Below are positions 9,301-15,999 of a stretch of DNA of 64,000 bases, piece after piece (positions within the stretch are counted from its first letter, which is position 1; every line of letters begins with the position of its first letter). A program made the position numbers and the translations under genes. The stretch is from the NCBI RefSeq assembly GCF_002368335.1, contig NZ_AP018288.1, forward strand, positions 3,801,044-3,865,043, in the 5' to 3' direction. Below the pieces are notes generated by a model. That model had not been told where the DNA came from, did not search any database, and worked only from the letters and a program-made list of their open reading frames with translations. The stretch is from Nostoc sp. NIES-4103. Lineage in GTDB: Bacteria; Cyanobacteriota; Cyanobacteriia; Cyanobacteriales; Nostocaceae.

Positions 9301-10587
9301 CCTGGGAATTTAAAAATCTTAATTGGCTTTGAAGCTTTCCGCCTAAAAGCTGACGAAATTGAAAAATTACTTTTATCTGAACAAGCTGAAGCTTTAGATG
9401 CTTTACCAGATAATTTAAAAGCACAAGTCATCAATTATTGGTTACAAAAATATCCATCAGAGGATGCATGGATTAAAGCACATCCAATTTTAGTTGCAGA
9501 TAACAGTGGAAATTTACCAATTGAGGCATTGAATTCTCAAACGAAGGTATTACAAACCGTCTATTATCAAGTATCACAAGGTCAGCTTACCTTTGATGTC
9601 GAAGGACAAGAGGGTGGAAAATATCATTCTCGCAAAGCTCATTGGTCAGGAGGCGTATCAGGAGTCACCATTGGACGTGGTTATGATTTAGGACAGCATA
9701 CAAAAGAACAGATTATTCAAGATTTAAAAACAGCTGGTTTATCAGAGAATGATGCTAAAACTTATGCGGAATTACAAGGACTTAAAGGAGAAGACGCTCG
9801 GAAAAAACTTGAGGAATTAAAAGATAAACTTCCCGAAATTACACCAGAACAACAAAAGAACCTTTTTGATATAATTTGGACAAATCAATATAAAGAGGTT
9901 CAAAGAATTTCTAATAAGGAAGATGTAGTCAAAGCTTATGGTCAAGTAGATTTTAGCAAATTAGATCCAGCAATTCGAGATTTAGCTGTTGATTTGAAGT
10001 ATCGGGGAGATTACAATTCGGCAACTCGAAGCAAAGTACAAGAATTAATGTCCAAAAATGATTTACAGGGATTACTTAAATTAATGTCTGATAAGAATTT
10101 TTGGCAAAATAATAAAGTTAAAGGAACGGATGGTAAAGAATATACGATAAATGTGCCAGATGATAGATTCAAACAACGTATTCAGTTTTTAGAAAAAGCT
10201 GTATCTAGCCAAAAAGCTGCGGAAAAAACCAAACAATCAGTTAATTATAATGCTGGTGATGTTGATCCGTTGACAGGCATAGGAGAACAAGAAGTCCTCA
10301 CGGGTTATGCTAATGTAGATTTATTTATTTTAGGTAATACCCAAACTAGCTTCTATGGCAACAATAACAATGACTATGCATTAATTAAAAATTTCGATCC
10401 CAATATTGATATACTTCAACTTCATGGCAATCAAGATAATTATGTTTTGGATGCAATTCTAGATCAAGAAATTTCAGGATTAGGAATTTACTTGAAGCTG
10501 GAAACACAAAATGAATTAATTGGAGTTTTGCAAGAACTAAGTATCACTGATTTTAACTTAAGCTCACAGGTAATTTATCTTGCTTAA
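3343..10587 (+). CDS. Giant coiled-coil protein with C-terminal phage-type lysozyme and RTX-type secretion domain
   Basis: 2414 residues. A frame from TTG 3316 exists, but GGAG at 3332-3335, 7 bases before ATG 3343, favours the later start. Residues about 20-1530 are almost continuous Gln/Glu/Leu-rich coiled coil, broken near residue 765 by a Trp/His patch (HVDHYWIIWDTYTK). Residues 1532-1608 are hydrophobic and Ala/Gly-rich (MVLAIAGAALTGGATLGLYS). Residues about 2084-2288 resemble the lysozyme domain of pesticin and phage lysozymes: Glu2087 in EGQEGG, Thr2109 in SGVTIGRGYDLG and Asp2115, close to the Glu/Thr/Asp spacing of pesticin. Residues 2303-2414 match the C-terminal domain of cyanobacterial type I-secreted proteins (YANVDLFILGNTQTSFYGN, DYALIKNFDPNIDILQLHG). 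No N-terminal signal peptide is seen, as expected for ABC-type export; no exporter lies in the window. Likely role is secreted cell-wall cleavage, as a toxin or in envelope remodelling (inference). Confidence 0.75.
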   Translation: MVATFDNVNELITIPISSALKKYEELNSLLHINQASLLQLEQKFNLADDDYQVAKNRFDASEAKKQLLTVNLSVLTNNKASLDTAFSDQKALLQATIDNIQLSLNDAIARLNAESDYATRDAILKEINGYYVQIQQEQNLLSLIYGDYQQDIAVINLKIEQVTIDLQELENSIIPAQKNELDIKNQYLVEVSNEVEATKQAVANSEKDIQDFLTNNSYLVTEDHSSQFIQDTIDLVNQKIASLQTDLATLMSDINSSSVQIEVLQKQINEQEKYSDELQEYYQILTQEEQEFQQEREIIEVTDAETQASVISALENDNVQGYVDLSSQLGNQLKGLTNIWVDNLQDNHNRTVNVWNSSQNHSLAFDDLAIYIEENLADVHGAYYLNELQLDEKIKIQESTVNRRDALAESINYIEDSIALYKKQIEEVNKLSNSLQNLQELTTYEKQYDDLQKSSRELEQRYQSLNADYQHKQNISQEKAQELSAAQQAYNHRQAYALSLGAIFDPTTGNYYYFAARRRNTRFEISNDMVEIEFEFNSYTQRLNTAQQEYDAAVSSENQAWQAVQDLQYPQTKNQLETEINALSPLLINELIEEVNLLPQRYEIKSSELQAYFQERSVVPWPYSASASGTIAYLQSLRLEIAYLDIVEEKSPATISAYLQEYQATRYQEEFYLEGLQDKYFPGLSNAQTLADLQQKIVDEIGNSQQEIEQLKTSITQKQAEAAAVLSQADAFEEQAAINWDLSKKQGPTWTEQRRVKGKSGRSHTETITHVDHYWIIWDTYTKQATTLRQHAENLLKGAASDTTQQDTATSILEQWKQAYEVANEASITQEELLNLLTQLEAERQSNIDREAQVVEWEAILPILKEQLEQATIEAQAKTSDVQQEWTEYKDSEQDYQTAINDVLKRHAELQTEAQQLQQEIAEAQRWVTQQNTHLGDEINQAAALLTQLQTQRDTITQQLATATGETQTNLLTKQAVLDYSIQLLTQKQTVLTAEQASLTQKQTLLNEQKKLIETEEQLFKAYLVSPGDTEYLENLLLDTRAALAEAQKLADQAKASSEALATLMDELQDTLQLQNDKYLAAIKDKQEILQELIEATELKENYTLQATIKRQELNENETKLIDILRQANDAGSQEAAKLLEVAFNNNFATAAELYYKDYRDLANDKGGSCVKGVARPEDLELADRYYNEMIKYRQLQEQAQQQADDFAAARQAIEAQVKLLEEQQAIAAEELAQIQQSIAESEADIQAKQQQLEIAEFRINTLSQFQNWTQQTLTQLLSVEQLNLAQAQLEQEIALNREQAIDDDVKNRLERERLDIERDRQIALVTLEQLNQLKTEEALQQAINDLRFDLGLNPIEDIIRLAEWKGQLSGLLTNLTTFQEQPNLPENLKTLLIETSQEIQLAIQGKEAASIQDNLLTSANKLIEHVNYLNAYVAELEKEEQQYLLLLTQSETDLQGATKTLYDEIQKAGVLADEKEILTAENLEILYKVAYAQEAGQISQELAKQSQQIFNQIIEQRIETRAQRKKNFINELIGAATMVLAIAGAALTGGATLGLYSATSSLVSLGNALTFASNILSAAQAAYNGDWAKAIYSIAMTVVDYKIADIENQLKGAEQSLKVVEGVEDLTKIDDATKILNDLKNALQPTLNNLKTFKTVATTTYNTHRALESGDNVLAILSVFKGVADVAAVGVNIDQTDNFSNLEKALITAGQVSVAAHEGIKLIEEGKLLEAFEKLRGVTSTISGNFASELASKDISDGLFTLKVALTVGEVSVDVYKTIKAIEDNQWKDALKSLQKIGKTVDKNFERNSPSNTQPGGNSSGEPSNNSSLSKLDALVEKFKEYKEKIEQYLKDKFDLDYEKIEKLADTAKELNDIFQDDNSKAWLSGIRDILKIWEGELKSVINENDKDKTFDVIKNLTETANLLYTANEGGKVNDWVSAIQNTAKLWQGVVYDSLYKPEVAKLAKDLNINPADIKVELDGSIYYAPGNLKILIGFEAFRLKADEIEKLLLSEQAEALDALPDNLKAQVINYWLQKYPSEDAWIKAHPILVADNSGNLPIEALNSQTKVLQTVYYQVSQGQLTFDVEGQEGGKYHSRKAHWSGGVSGVTIGRGYDLGQHTKEQIIQDLKTAGLSENDAKTYAELQGLKGEDARKKLEELKDKLPEITPEQQKNLFDIIWTNQYKEVQRISNKEDVVKAYGQVDFSKLDPAIRDLAVDLKYRGDYNSATRSKVQELMSKNDLQGLLKLMSDKNFWQNNKVKGTDGKEYTINVPDDRFKQRIQFLEKAVSSQKAAEKTKQSVNYNAGDVDPLTGIGEQEVLTGYANVDLFILGNTQTSFYGNNNNDYALIKNFDPNIDILQLHGNQDNYVLDAILDQEISGLGIYLKLETQNELIGVLQELSITDFNLSSQVIYLA

Positions 10588-10837
10588 CAGCGCCCTTGTA
10601 TAGCAGTGGAGAAATTTTGACTGCTAAGAGGATGTTTGAAAAGTATTATGCGAAACATCAAAGTCATCCAAGACCTAACCCCCTGACCCCCTTTCCGGCG
10701 CGGAAAGGGGGAATTCAAAGCATCTCTCCGTTTTGGGAAGAGGAATAGAAGCGGGGTTCTTAGTATACTTTTCGACTTGACAAATATCCTTTAAGGGACT
10801 GCTAAAAAATAACTTGTAACACAATACATTTCAGAAC
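10588..10837. repeat. Repeat-derived spacer after the giant gene
   Basis: Contains a palindromic element around 10630-10795. Its ends (GAGGATGTTTGAAAAGTAT and AGTATACTTTTCGAC...AAATATCCT) are imperfect inverted repeats, and its middle carries the C-rich/G-rich hairpin CCCCCTTTCC-GGCGC-GGAAAGGGGG (approx. 10689-10712). The GGATGTTTGAAAA end resembles sequences near 28563 and 58897. No gene seen. Confidence 0.5.
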
Positions 10838-11149
10838 AACGTGAGTTCGATGAACCTCTCCCTCCCGGCCTCCCTCTCCTAAAAGGAGCTACCGTGTATA
10901 CACAAGTCGAATTACCCCCCTTAATCCCCCCTTATAAAGGGGGGAAACCGGAAATCCAGTTCCCTCCCCTTTATAAGGGGAGGGTTAGGGTGGGGTAAAA
11001 CCCAGATTTCTAAACAAATTCAGACTTGTGTATACACTGTAGCCTAAAAGGAGAGGGAGGAGAAACGAAAAAATCACAGTTTTACTCCCCTCTCCTTGTA
11101 GGAGAGGGGCCGGGGGAGAGGTCAAAGCGGCACTTGTCGAATTCACGTT
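10838..11149. repeat. 147-bp dispersed repeat (copy 1), interrupted by a 154-bp insertion
   Basis: Ends in inverted repeats AACGTGAGTTCGA (10838-10850) and TCGAATTCACGTT (11137-11149). The body holds two G/C-rich hairpins of the type CTCTCCT...AGGAGAG. Removing the 154-bp insert and one 11-bp target copy leaves 147 bp, the same length as the intact copy at 16398-16544 and one more than the copy at 32417-32562. No coding capacity; likely a non-autonomous mobile or REP-like element. Confidence 0.75.
10889..11042. mobile_element. 154-bp MITE nested in the dispersed repeat
   Basis: Terminal inverted repeats of 19 bp, CTACMGTGTATACACAAGT, match at 18 of 19 positions (10889-10907 and 11024-11042). 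It is flanked by a perfect 11-bp direct duplication CCTAAAAGGAG (10878-10888 and 11043-11053), the expected footprint of transposition. The interior is a near-palindrome of C-runs and G-runs (TTAATCCCCCCTTATAAAGG and its counterpart). No ORF; it needs a transposase from elsewhere, and none is present in this window. Confidence 0.8.
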
Positions 11150-11288
11150 ATAACAAGTTCGGATGAATAGTTGTTATGACTGGGGGTAGGGGGTGGCTTT
11201 TGTGGGAACTGAAGAAAGTCCCACTACACCCCACACCCTCTAACTTTATCAACCGAACTTGATATGATTTATTTCTGAGGTTCCCTGA

Positions 11289-11834
11289 TCAAATTTTTTG
11301 CAGATATTCAGGTGGTACAAACTCTACTAACCACACGCCATTGTCAGAACAGTAAAAGGTATAACCAGCCTGATGCATTGCGCCTGCATCCACAGCAAAA
11401 ACTACTGGTTTTCCATGTCTTGCACCTACAATTTGGGCTGTGGCAATATCTTTTGATAAATGGACATGGTGACGTGACATTTTGCGAAGTCCTGTTTGGA
11501 GAATTGATTCCACAGCTGTACTTCCTGTACCGTGATACAGCATATTTGGGGGAACCATAGGTTGCAATTGTAAATCAACTTCCACACTATGTCCTTGGTT
11601 GGCACGAATCAAAGTACCTGTAGGATCAAAGGAAAAGCGTTTTTTATCATTTGTAGCGACTACTTGCTGTAATTCTTCATGGCTAATAGGAAAGTGATTA
11701 TTAGCACATGCTAGTAGTAGTTCATCCACAGCAACCCAACCACCGGGAGCAAGTTGAATCCCAATGTTGTGAGGTTGGTGGCGTAGATGTCTGCTGAGGT
11801 ATTTACTGATTTTGACTAGGCGCGAAGTATCCAT
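11289..11834 (-). CDS. kptA: RNA 2'-phosphotransferase (Tpt1/KptA family)
   Basis: 181 residues. Family members move an internal 2'-phosphate from RNA to NAD, giving ADP-ribose 1''-2''-cyclic phosphate; the bacterial substrate in vivo is unclear. Motifs present: SKYLSRHLRHQP near the N-terminus with the conserved Arg-His pair, RANQGHSVEVDL, YHGTG, the HVHLSKDIATAQIVGARHG segment and a C-terminal FVPPEYL. Length is typical. The ATG at 11834 (MDTSRL) is chosen over a TTG at 11846. It lies 33 bp after the permease gene on the same strand and could be co-transcribed with it. Confidence 0.9.
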   Translation of the reverse strand: MDTSRLVKISKYLSRHLRHQPHNIGIQLAPGGWVAVDELLLACANNHFPISHEELQQVVATNDKKRFSFDPTGTLIRANQGHSVEVDLQLQPMVPPNMLYHGTGSTAVESILQTGLRKMSRHHVHLSKDIATAQIVGARHGKPVVFAVDAGAMHQAGYTFYCSDNGVWLVEFVPPEYLQKI

Positions 11835-11867
11835 TCCCAAAGTCAAAGAATAATGCAGATGATAAAA

Positions 11868-13178
11868 CTATCCGCTGATTGAGAGAATTTGTCTAAGCAG
11901 GATCGCTAATGCAATCACAATCATCACGATCAGCGTCACTTTACCACCAGGCACAAGTGGCTGACTCATACTATTTAAGTCTTGACGTTGCTTCCAAGTC
12001 ATCAATACGGGAATTATACCTCCTATAACTGAGACACTGAAAGAACCAACGTAATCTAAGGCAGTTAAAAATATATTCGGATTGACTATTCCCAGACTTA
12101 CGGAAGGTAAGAAAACCAGTGAATAAAGTGGCAAACGATTAGAAGATTTAGCCGATGCAATGATAGAAATATCTTGGAAGAAATCCAGCAGTCCATAGAC
12201 AAATCCAATGAAAGATGTAGCGATCGCAAATTCGGAGAAAATCGATACTAGCACCGCCAACCATTCCCCCGCACCACCAGATCGCAGAACTTGCAGCGGA
12301 TCAAACACAGTTCCACCATCAACGCTTCCCCTTAACATATCAGGGCTAACGCTTCCTAAAATCACAGCATTCCACGCCAAAAACATAATTAGGGGAATCA
12401 CAGAACCAAGGATGATAGACTGGCGAATCTTGCGGGTATCTCCTTCTAACTGAGTCACGACTACCGGCACTATATTGTGGTAGAACAGCGCCACACACAT
12501 CACTGATACAGCACTTCCCAACGTACTCCAATTCTGAAACGAAAATTGCACAATCTTTACCTGTCCGACTCCCAGCAACAATAGTCCCAGAAATGAAGCA
12601 ATCACAATTGCTACAAAAACGCTGTTTAATTTCTCCACAAATTTTTCTTTTCCCAGGTACATAATGCCACCAAACAGCAACGTGAAAATTGTTGTCCCTA
12701 CCCACGTAGGTATGGCGGTGTGGATACCTAACTGTTTGGCAAACACAGATACTAAAATCTCGCCACCTTGGGTGATATACGCTATCAGTAAGGCGTAGTG
12801 TAAGAATAAATACGCACCACCAGCGATTCTTGCTCCCGCAAACCCTAGTGTTTTTTCCACCATTGCCAAAAAACCTACACTCGCACGTCCCTGTAGACGC
12901 ATGGCGTTCAAACTTGCTTCTGCAATCAACAATGCTGAAACCAAAGCGTAGATCCAAACAGCAATCAGCAGAAATGTGGATGGTACAACGCCTGAAGGCA
13001 AAGTAACCGCAGGTAACGCCAGAATCCCAGCACCTACCGTTGTTCCCGCAACCAGCGCAGTACTTCCTAAAACGCTACCTGGTTGATGACTAAGCTTATT
13101 GCCATCAAGTTGAAGGTTAGAAAATAAACGAGTCACTTGTTGTGTATGCGGCTGCAAAACTGTATTTATCGGGATCAT
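11868..13178 (-). CDS. Aromatic amino-acid permease family (HAAAP) transporter
   Basis: 436 residues with about 11 hydrophobic segments, an inner-membrane amino-acid:cation symporter. The first membrane helix carries the signature GTTVGAGILALPAVTLPSG, characteristic of the tryptophan/tyrosine (Mtr/TyrP) family, and is followed by further helices such as FLLIAVWIYALVSALLIAEA. The ATG at 13178 gives a normal-length protein with a short cytoplasmic N-terminus. The specific substrate cannot be told from sequence alone. It precedes kptA by 33 bp. Confidence 0.85.
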   Translation of the reverse strand: MIPINTVLQPHTQQVTRLFSNLQLDGNKLSHQPGSVLGSTALVAGTTVGAGILALPAVTLPSGVVPSTFLLIAVWIYALVSALLIAEASLNAMRLQGRASVGFLAMVEKTLGFAGARIAGGAYLFLHYALLIAYITQGGEILVSVFAKQLGIHTAIPTWVGTTIFTLLFGGIMYLGKEKFVEKLNSVFVAIVIASFLGLLLLGVGQVKIVQFSFQNWSTLGSAVSVMCVALFYHNIVPVVVTQLEGDTRKIRQSIILGSVIPLIMFLAWNAVILGSVSPDMLRGSVDGGTVFDPLQVLRSGGAGEWLAVLVSIFSEFAIATSFIGFVYGLLDFFQDISIIASAKSSNRLPLYSLVFLPSVSLGIVNPNIFLTALDYVGSFSVSVIGGIIPVLMTWKQRQDLNSMSQPLVPGGKVTLIVMIVIALAILLRQILSISG

Positions 13179-13453
13179 GTCGAGATATCTGTCCCAATGT
13201 TGGACAATATGTTAATTTATGTAACAATTTTAGCAGATACCTGAATTGACCCGTTAGTTGCTTGTTTTTTCTAATTTAGAAATAAACTCTTTTTTAAGAA
13301 AAAATAACCATTAAAAAGCTGATTTTCGTAAAATAAAGCTTTTATGAACTGTTTACGCGGAATATCGAATACTAATGCATAATATTGTCGTTTTTAGTCA
13401 CTGATGCTGAGTGAGAGCGATCGCATTTTTGAACATTAAGTTAATTGGTATGA

Positions 13454-13479
13454 GGGGGTTGCCACTGCAACCCCCTTTT
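13454..13479 (+). terminator. Rho-independent terminator-like hairpin
   Basis: Perfect 9-bp stem GGGGGTTGC / GCAACCCCC (13454-13462 and 13467-13475) with a 4-base loop, followed by TTTT at 13476-13479. There is no plus-strand gene upstream within this gap, so it may end a small RNA that starts somewhere in 13200-13450. Confidence 0.6.
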
Positions 13480-13627
13480 GAATTCTGGAAATACAATCTT
13501 CATAATTGATTCCTGTGGCTAGGGGTTAATAGGGGCGATCGCTGATTACGGAACCGCGATCGCTTCTTCTATTTGAGGGAATTGGGCATGGGGCATTGAG
13601 AACTAGAAGAAAGATTTATATTTCCAA

Positions 13628-13725
13628 GTCCCCAGTCCCCAGTCCCCAGTCCCCAGTCCCCAGTCCCCAGTCCCCAGTCCCCAGTCCCCAATACCCAGTC
13701 CCCAATACCCAGTCCCCAGTCCCCA
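13628..13725. repeat. Heptamer tandem repeat (CCCCAGT)n
   Basis: About 13 units of CCCCAGT with a few CCAATAC variants. This is a short tandemly repeated repetitive (STRR) array of the type found in filamentous cyanobacteria. Confidence 0.9.
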
Positions 13726-13806
13726 ATCATCAATCAAAAGTCAAGTTTTTTACATTCCATACTGTATAAATGCTAGAATCCTCAAGTAAATAGTTAGGAT
13801 ACCTCC

Positions 13807-15243
13807 ATGCCAGTTGTTGCTAACTCAATCAAATTTGGTACAGACGGCTGGCGGGGCGTTATTGGTGATGAGTTCACCTTTGAACGTCTAGCCTTGGTCG
13901 CACCAGTTGCAGCAAAAGTATTATATGATACATATTTTTCAACAGTTGGTAGCCGGACAATTGTTGTCGGTTACGATCGCCGATTTATGGCGGAAGACTT
14001 TGCTCGTGCTGTCGCTGATGCTGTCACCGCTGTGGGATTTGATGTTTTACTCAGTGAAACCTACGCCCCAACTCCTGCTTTTAGTTGGGCAGCGAAACAA
14101 CTCAATGCTTTGGGGGCGCTAGTCATTACAGCCAGTCATAATCCTGGTGCATATTTAGGATTAAAAGTCAAGGGATATTTTGGTGGTTCGGTATCGCCAG
14201 AAGTCACAAAAGAAATAGAAGCGCTGTTATTAGACGGGGTACCACCAGCAGCCACAAAGGGCAAGCAAGAGAAGTTTGATCCTTGGCCGAGTTACACTCA
14301 AGCACTGGAAGGAAAAGTTAATATTGCCAAGATTCGCTCTGCGATCGCTGATGGCAAACTAACGGTATTCGCCGATGTTATGCATGGGGCTGCGGCTGGG
14401 GGATTGGCGAAATTACTAGGGGATCGCGTCCAAGAACTCAACAGCGATCGCGACCCTTTATTTGAAGGTGGTGCGCCAGAACCCTTACCCAAATACCTTT
14501 CTCGTTTATTCAACGTGATTCAAAATCACCGAGAAACCGATAAATCAGGTTTAGCAGTAGGTTTAGTATTCGATGGAGACTGCGATCGCATCGCGGCGGT
14601 GGATAAAGAAGCAAACTTCCTCAGTTCCCAAGTCTTAATCCCGATATTAATCGACCACTTAACCTTAAGGCGCAACTTTACTGGAGAAATAGTCAAAACT
14701 GTCAGTGGTTCTGACTTGATTCCCCGTGTAGCAGCACTACATAACTTGTCAATTTTTGAAACACCAGTAGGTTATAAATACATCGCTGACAGAATGTTAG
14801 CAGCCACAGTCTTGCTTGGTGGTGAAGAATCAGGAGGAATTGGTTATGGTAGCCATATTCCCGAACGCGATGCACTATTGTCAGCACTGTATGTATTAGA
14901 AGCGATTGTAGAATCTGGTTTGGATTTAGGCGAATATTATCGCCACTTACAAACACAAACCAACTTTAAATCAGCATACGATCGCATTGATTTACCCTTA
15001 GCCAGCATGGAAGTGCGATCGCGTCTTTTGCAACAACTGCAAACCCAACCCTTAACAGAAATAGCTGGGTTAGCAGTCATAGATTGCCAAACCATCGATG
15101 GTTACAAATTCCGCCTAGCCGATAACAGCTGGCTAATGATTCGGTTTAGCGGTACCGAACCAGTTTTACGCCTCTATTGCGAAGCCCCCACACTTGAGCA
15201 AGTGCATCAAACTCTTGCTTGGGCGAAACAGTGGGCGGAGTAA
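13807..15243 (+). CDS. Phosphoglucomutase/phosphomannomutase family protein
   Basis: 478 residues, alpha-D-phosphohexomutase superfamily, which interconverts 1- and 6-phosphosugars through a phosphoserine. All four signature loops are present: catalytic Ser110 in TASHNPG, the Mg2+ loop Asp256-x-Asp258-x-Asp260 in FDGDCDR, the sugar loop GGEESGGIGYGSHIPERD, and the C-terminal phosphate loop RFSGTEPVLR. The N-terminus KFGTDGWRGVIG is also typical. Whether it prefers glucose, mannose or glucosamine phosphates cannot be decided by eye. The ATG at 13807 follows TACCTCC, which gives no clear ribosome-binding site. rdgB follows after 86 bp. Confidence 0.9.
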   Translation: MPVVANSIKFGTDGWRGVIGDEFTFERLALVAPVAAKVLYDTYFSTVGSRTIVVGYDRRFMAEDFARAVADAVTAVGFDVLLSETYAPTPAFSWAAKQLNALGALVITASHNPGAYLGLKVKGYFGGSVSPEVTKEIEALLLDGVPPAATKGKQEKFDPWPSYTQALEGKVNIAKIRSAIADGKLTVFADVMHGAAAGGLAKLLGDRVQELNSDRDPLFEGGAPEPLPKYLSRLFNVIQNHRETDKSGLAVGLVFDGDCDRIAAVDKEANFLSSQVLIPILIDHLTLRRNFTGEIVKTVSGSDLIPRVAALHNLSIFETPVGYKYIADRMLAATVLLGGEESGGIGYGSHIPERDALLSALYVLEAIVESGLDLGEYYRHLQTQTNFKSAYDRIDLPLASMEVRSRLLQQLQTQPLTEIAGLAVIDCQTIDGYKFRLADNSWLMIRFSGTEPVLRLYCEAPTLEQVHQTLAWAKQWAE

Positions 15244-15329
15244 AATTAGTGAGGAGTTGAGAGTTAGGAGTTAGAAATTAATAACTCATAACTCATCACT
15301 CCTAACTCCTAACTGATAATTTGTAATTC
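15244..15329. repeat. Inverted heptamer repeats forming a hairpin
   Basis: GAGTTAGGAGTTAG-type units near 15256-15278 face TCACTCCTAACTCCTAACT at 15296-15314. The RNA would fold as a long hairpin between the phosphohexomutase gene and rdgB. Confidence 0.7.
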
Positions 15330-15908
15330 ATGACATTACTCGTAGTCGCAACAAGCAATCCAGGTAAATTGCGGGAAATGCAAGCTTACCTAGAAAATTC
15401 AGCTTGGCAATTGATTCTCAAACCTGAAGAATTAGAAATAGAAGAGACAGGTGATACCTTTGCTGCTAATGCTTGTCTCAAAGCATCACAAGTTGCATTA
15501 GCCACAGGAAACTGGGCCATAGCTGATGATTCTGGCTTGGAAGTGGATGCTCTCAATGGTGTACCAGGAGTGTATTCTGCACGTTATGGCACAACCGACT
15601 CAGAACGTATTGCCAGATTATTGAGAGAGTTGGGTAACGAAGTCAATCGTCAAGCGCAATTTGTTTGTGTAGTAGCGATCGCATCTCCCGATGGTGCGAT
15701 CGTTCTACAATCAGAAGGTATTTGTCGTGGCGAAATTCTTCATGCACCACGAGGTAACGGTGGTTTTGGCTACGATCCCATTTTTTACGTTCCAGAAAAG
15801 CAATTGACCTTTGCTGAAATGACACCTGAGTTAAAAAGGTCAATTAGCCATCGAGGAAAAGCTTTTACAACTTTACTCCCCCAACTGAGTAAACTGCGAT
15901 CGTGCTGA
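15330..15908 (+). CDS. rdgB: XTP/dITP diphosphatase (non-canonical purine NTP pyrophosphatase)
   Basis: 192 residues. Hydrolyses ITP, dITP and XTP to monophosphates and so keeps deaminated purines out of DNA and RNA. Family motifs: SNPGK at residues 9-13, ETGDTFAANACLKA, the catalytic ADDSGLEVDALNGVPGVYSA with the acidic metal ligands, and GGNGGFGYDPIFYVP-like text near residue 145 (RGNGGFGYDPIFYVPE). Full length for HAM1/RdgB. The start ATG is 86 bp after the phosphohexomutase gene. Confidence 0.93.
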   Translation: MTLLVVATSNPGKLREMQAYLENSAWQLILKPEELEIEETGDTFAANACLKASQVALATGNWAIADDSGLEVDALNGVPGVYSARYGTTDSERIARLLRELGNEVNRQAQFVCVVAIASPDGAIVLQSEGICRGEILHAPRGNGGFGYDPIFYVPEKQLTFAEMTPELKRSISHRGKAFTTLLPQLSKLRSC

Positions 15909-15999
15909 AGAGAAACGAAAAAATCACGGTTTTACTCCCCTCTCCTAGGAGGAGAGGGGTTGGAGGAGAGGTCAAAACAGTGGTTGTCTAACTCACGTT
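15909..15999. repeat. Partial copy of the 147-bp dispersed repeat
   Basis: The right two-thirds of the element begins directly after the rdgB stop (GAGAAACGAAAAAATCACGG) and ends in CTAACTCACGTT. The left inverted end is missing, so rdgB's end or a deletion marks its boundary. Confidence 0.7.

Larger units (their letters stand above)
13179..13806. other. Intergenic region, 628 bp
   Basis: Lies between the divergently oriented permease (-) and phosphohexomutase (+). It holds a strong plus-strand terminator-like hairpin at 13454-13479 with no gene before it, and a long heptamer repeat at 13628-13725. No ORF is convincing. Confidence 0.5.

Noticed and set aside
12346..12957. 203-codon frame on the minus strand inside the permease gene
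   Set aside because: It is another frame on the same strand as the permease, with unlikely Cys/Arg/Trp-rich composition; the permease frame has clear membrane helices and family motifs.
13628..13725. Possible CRISPR array
   Set aside because: Units are 7 bp with no spacers; none of the arrays in the window has 25-40 bp repeats separated by unique spacers, and no cas gene is present.
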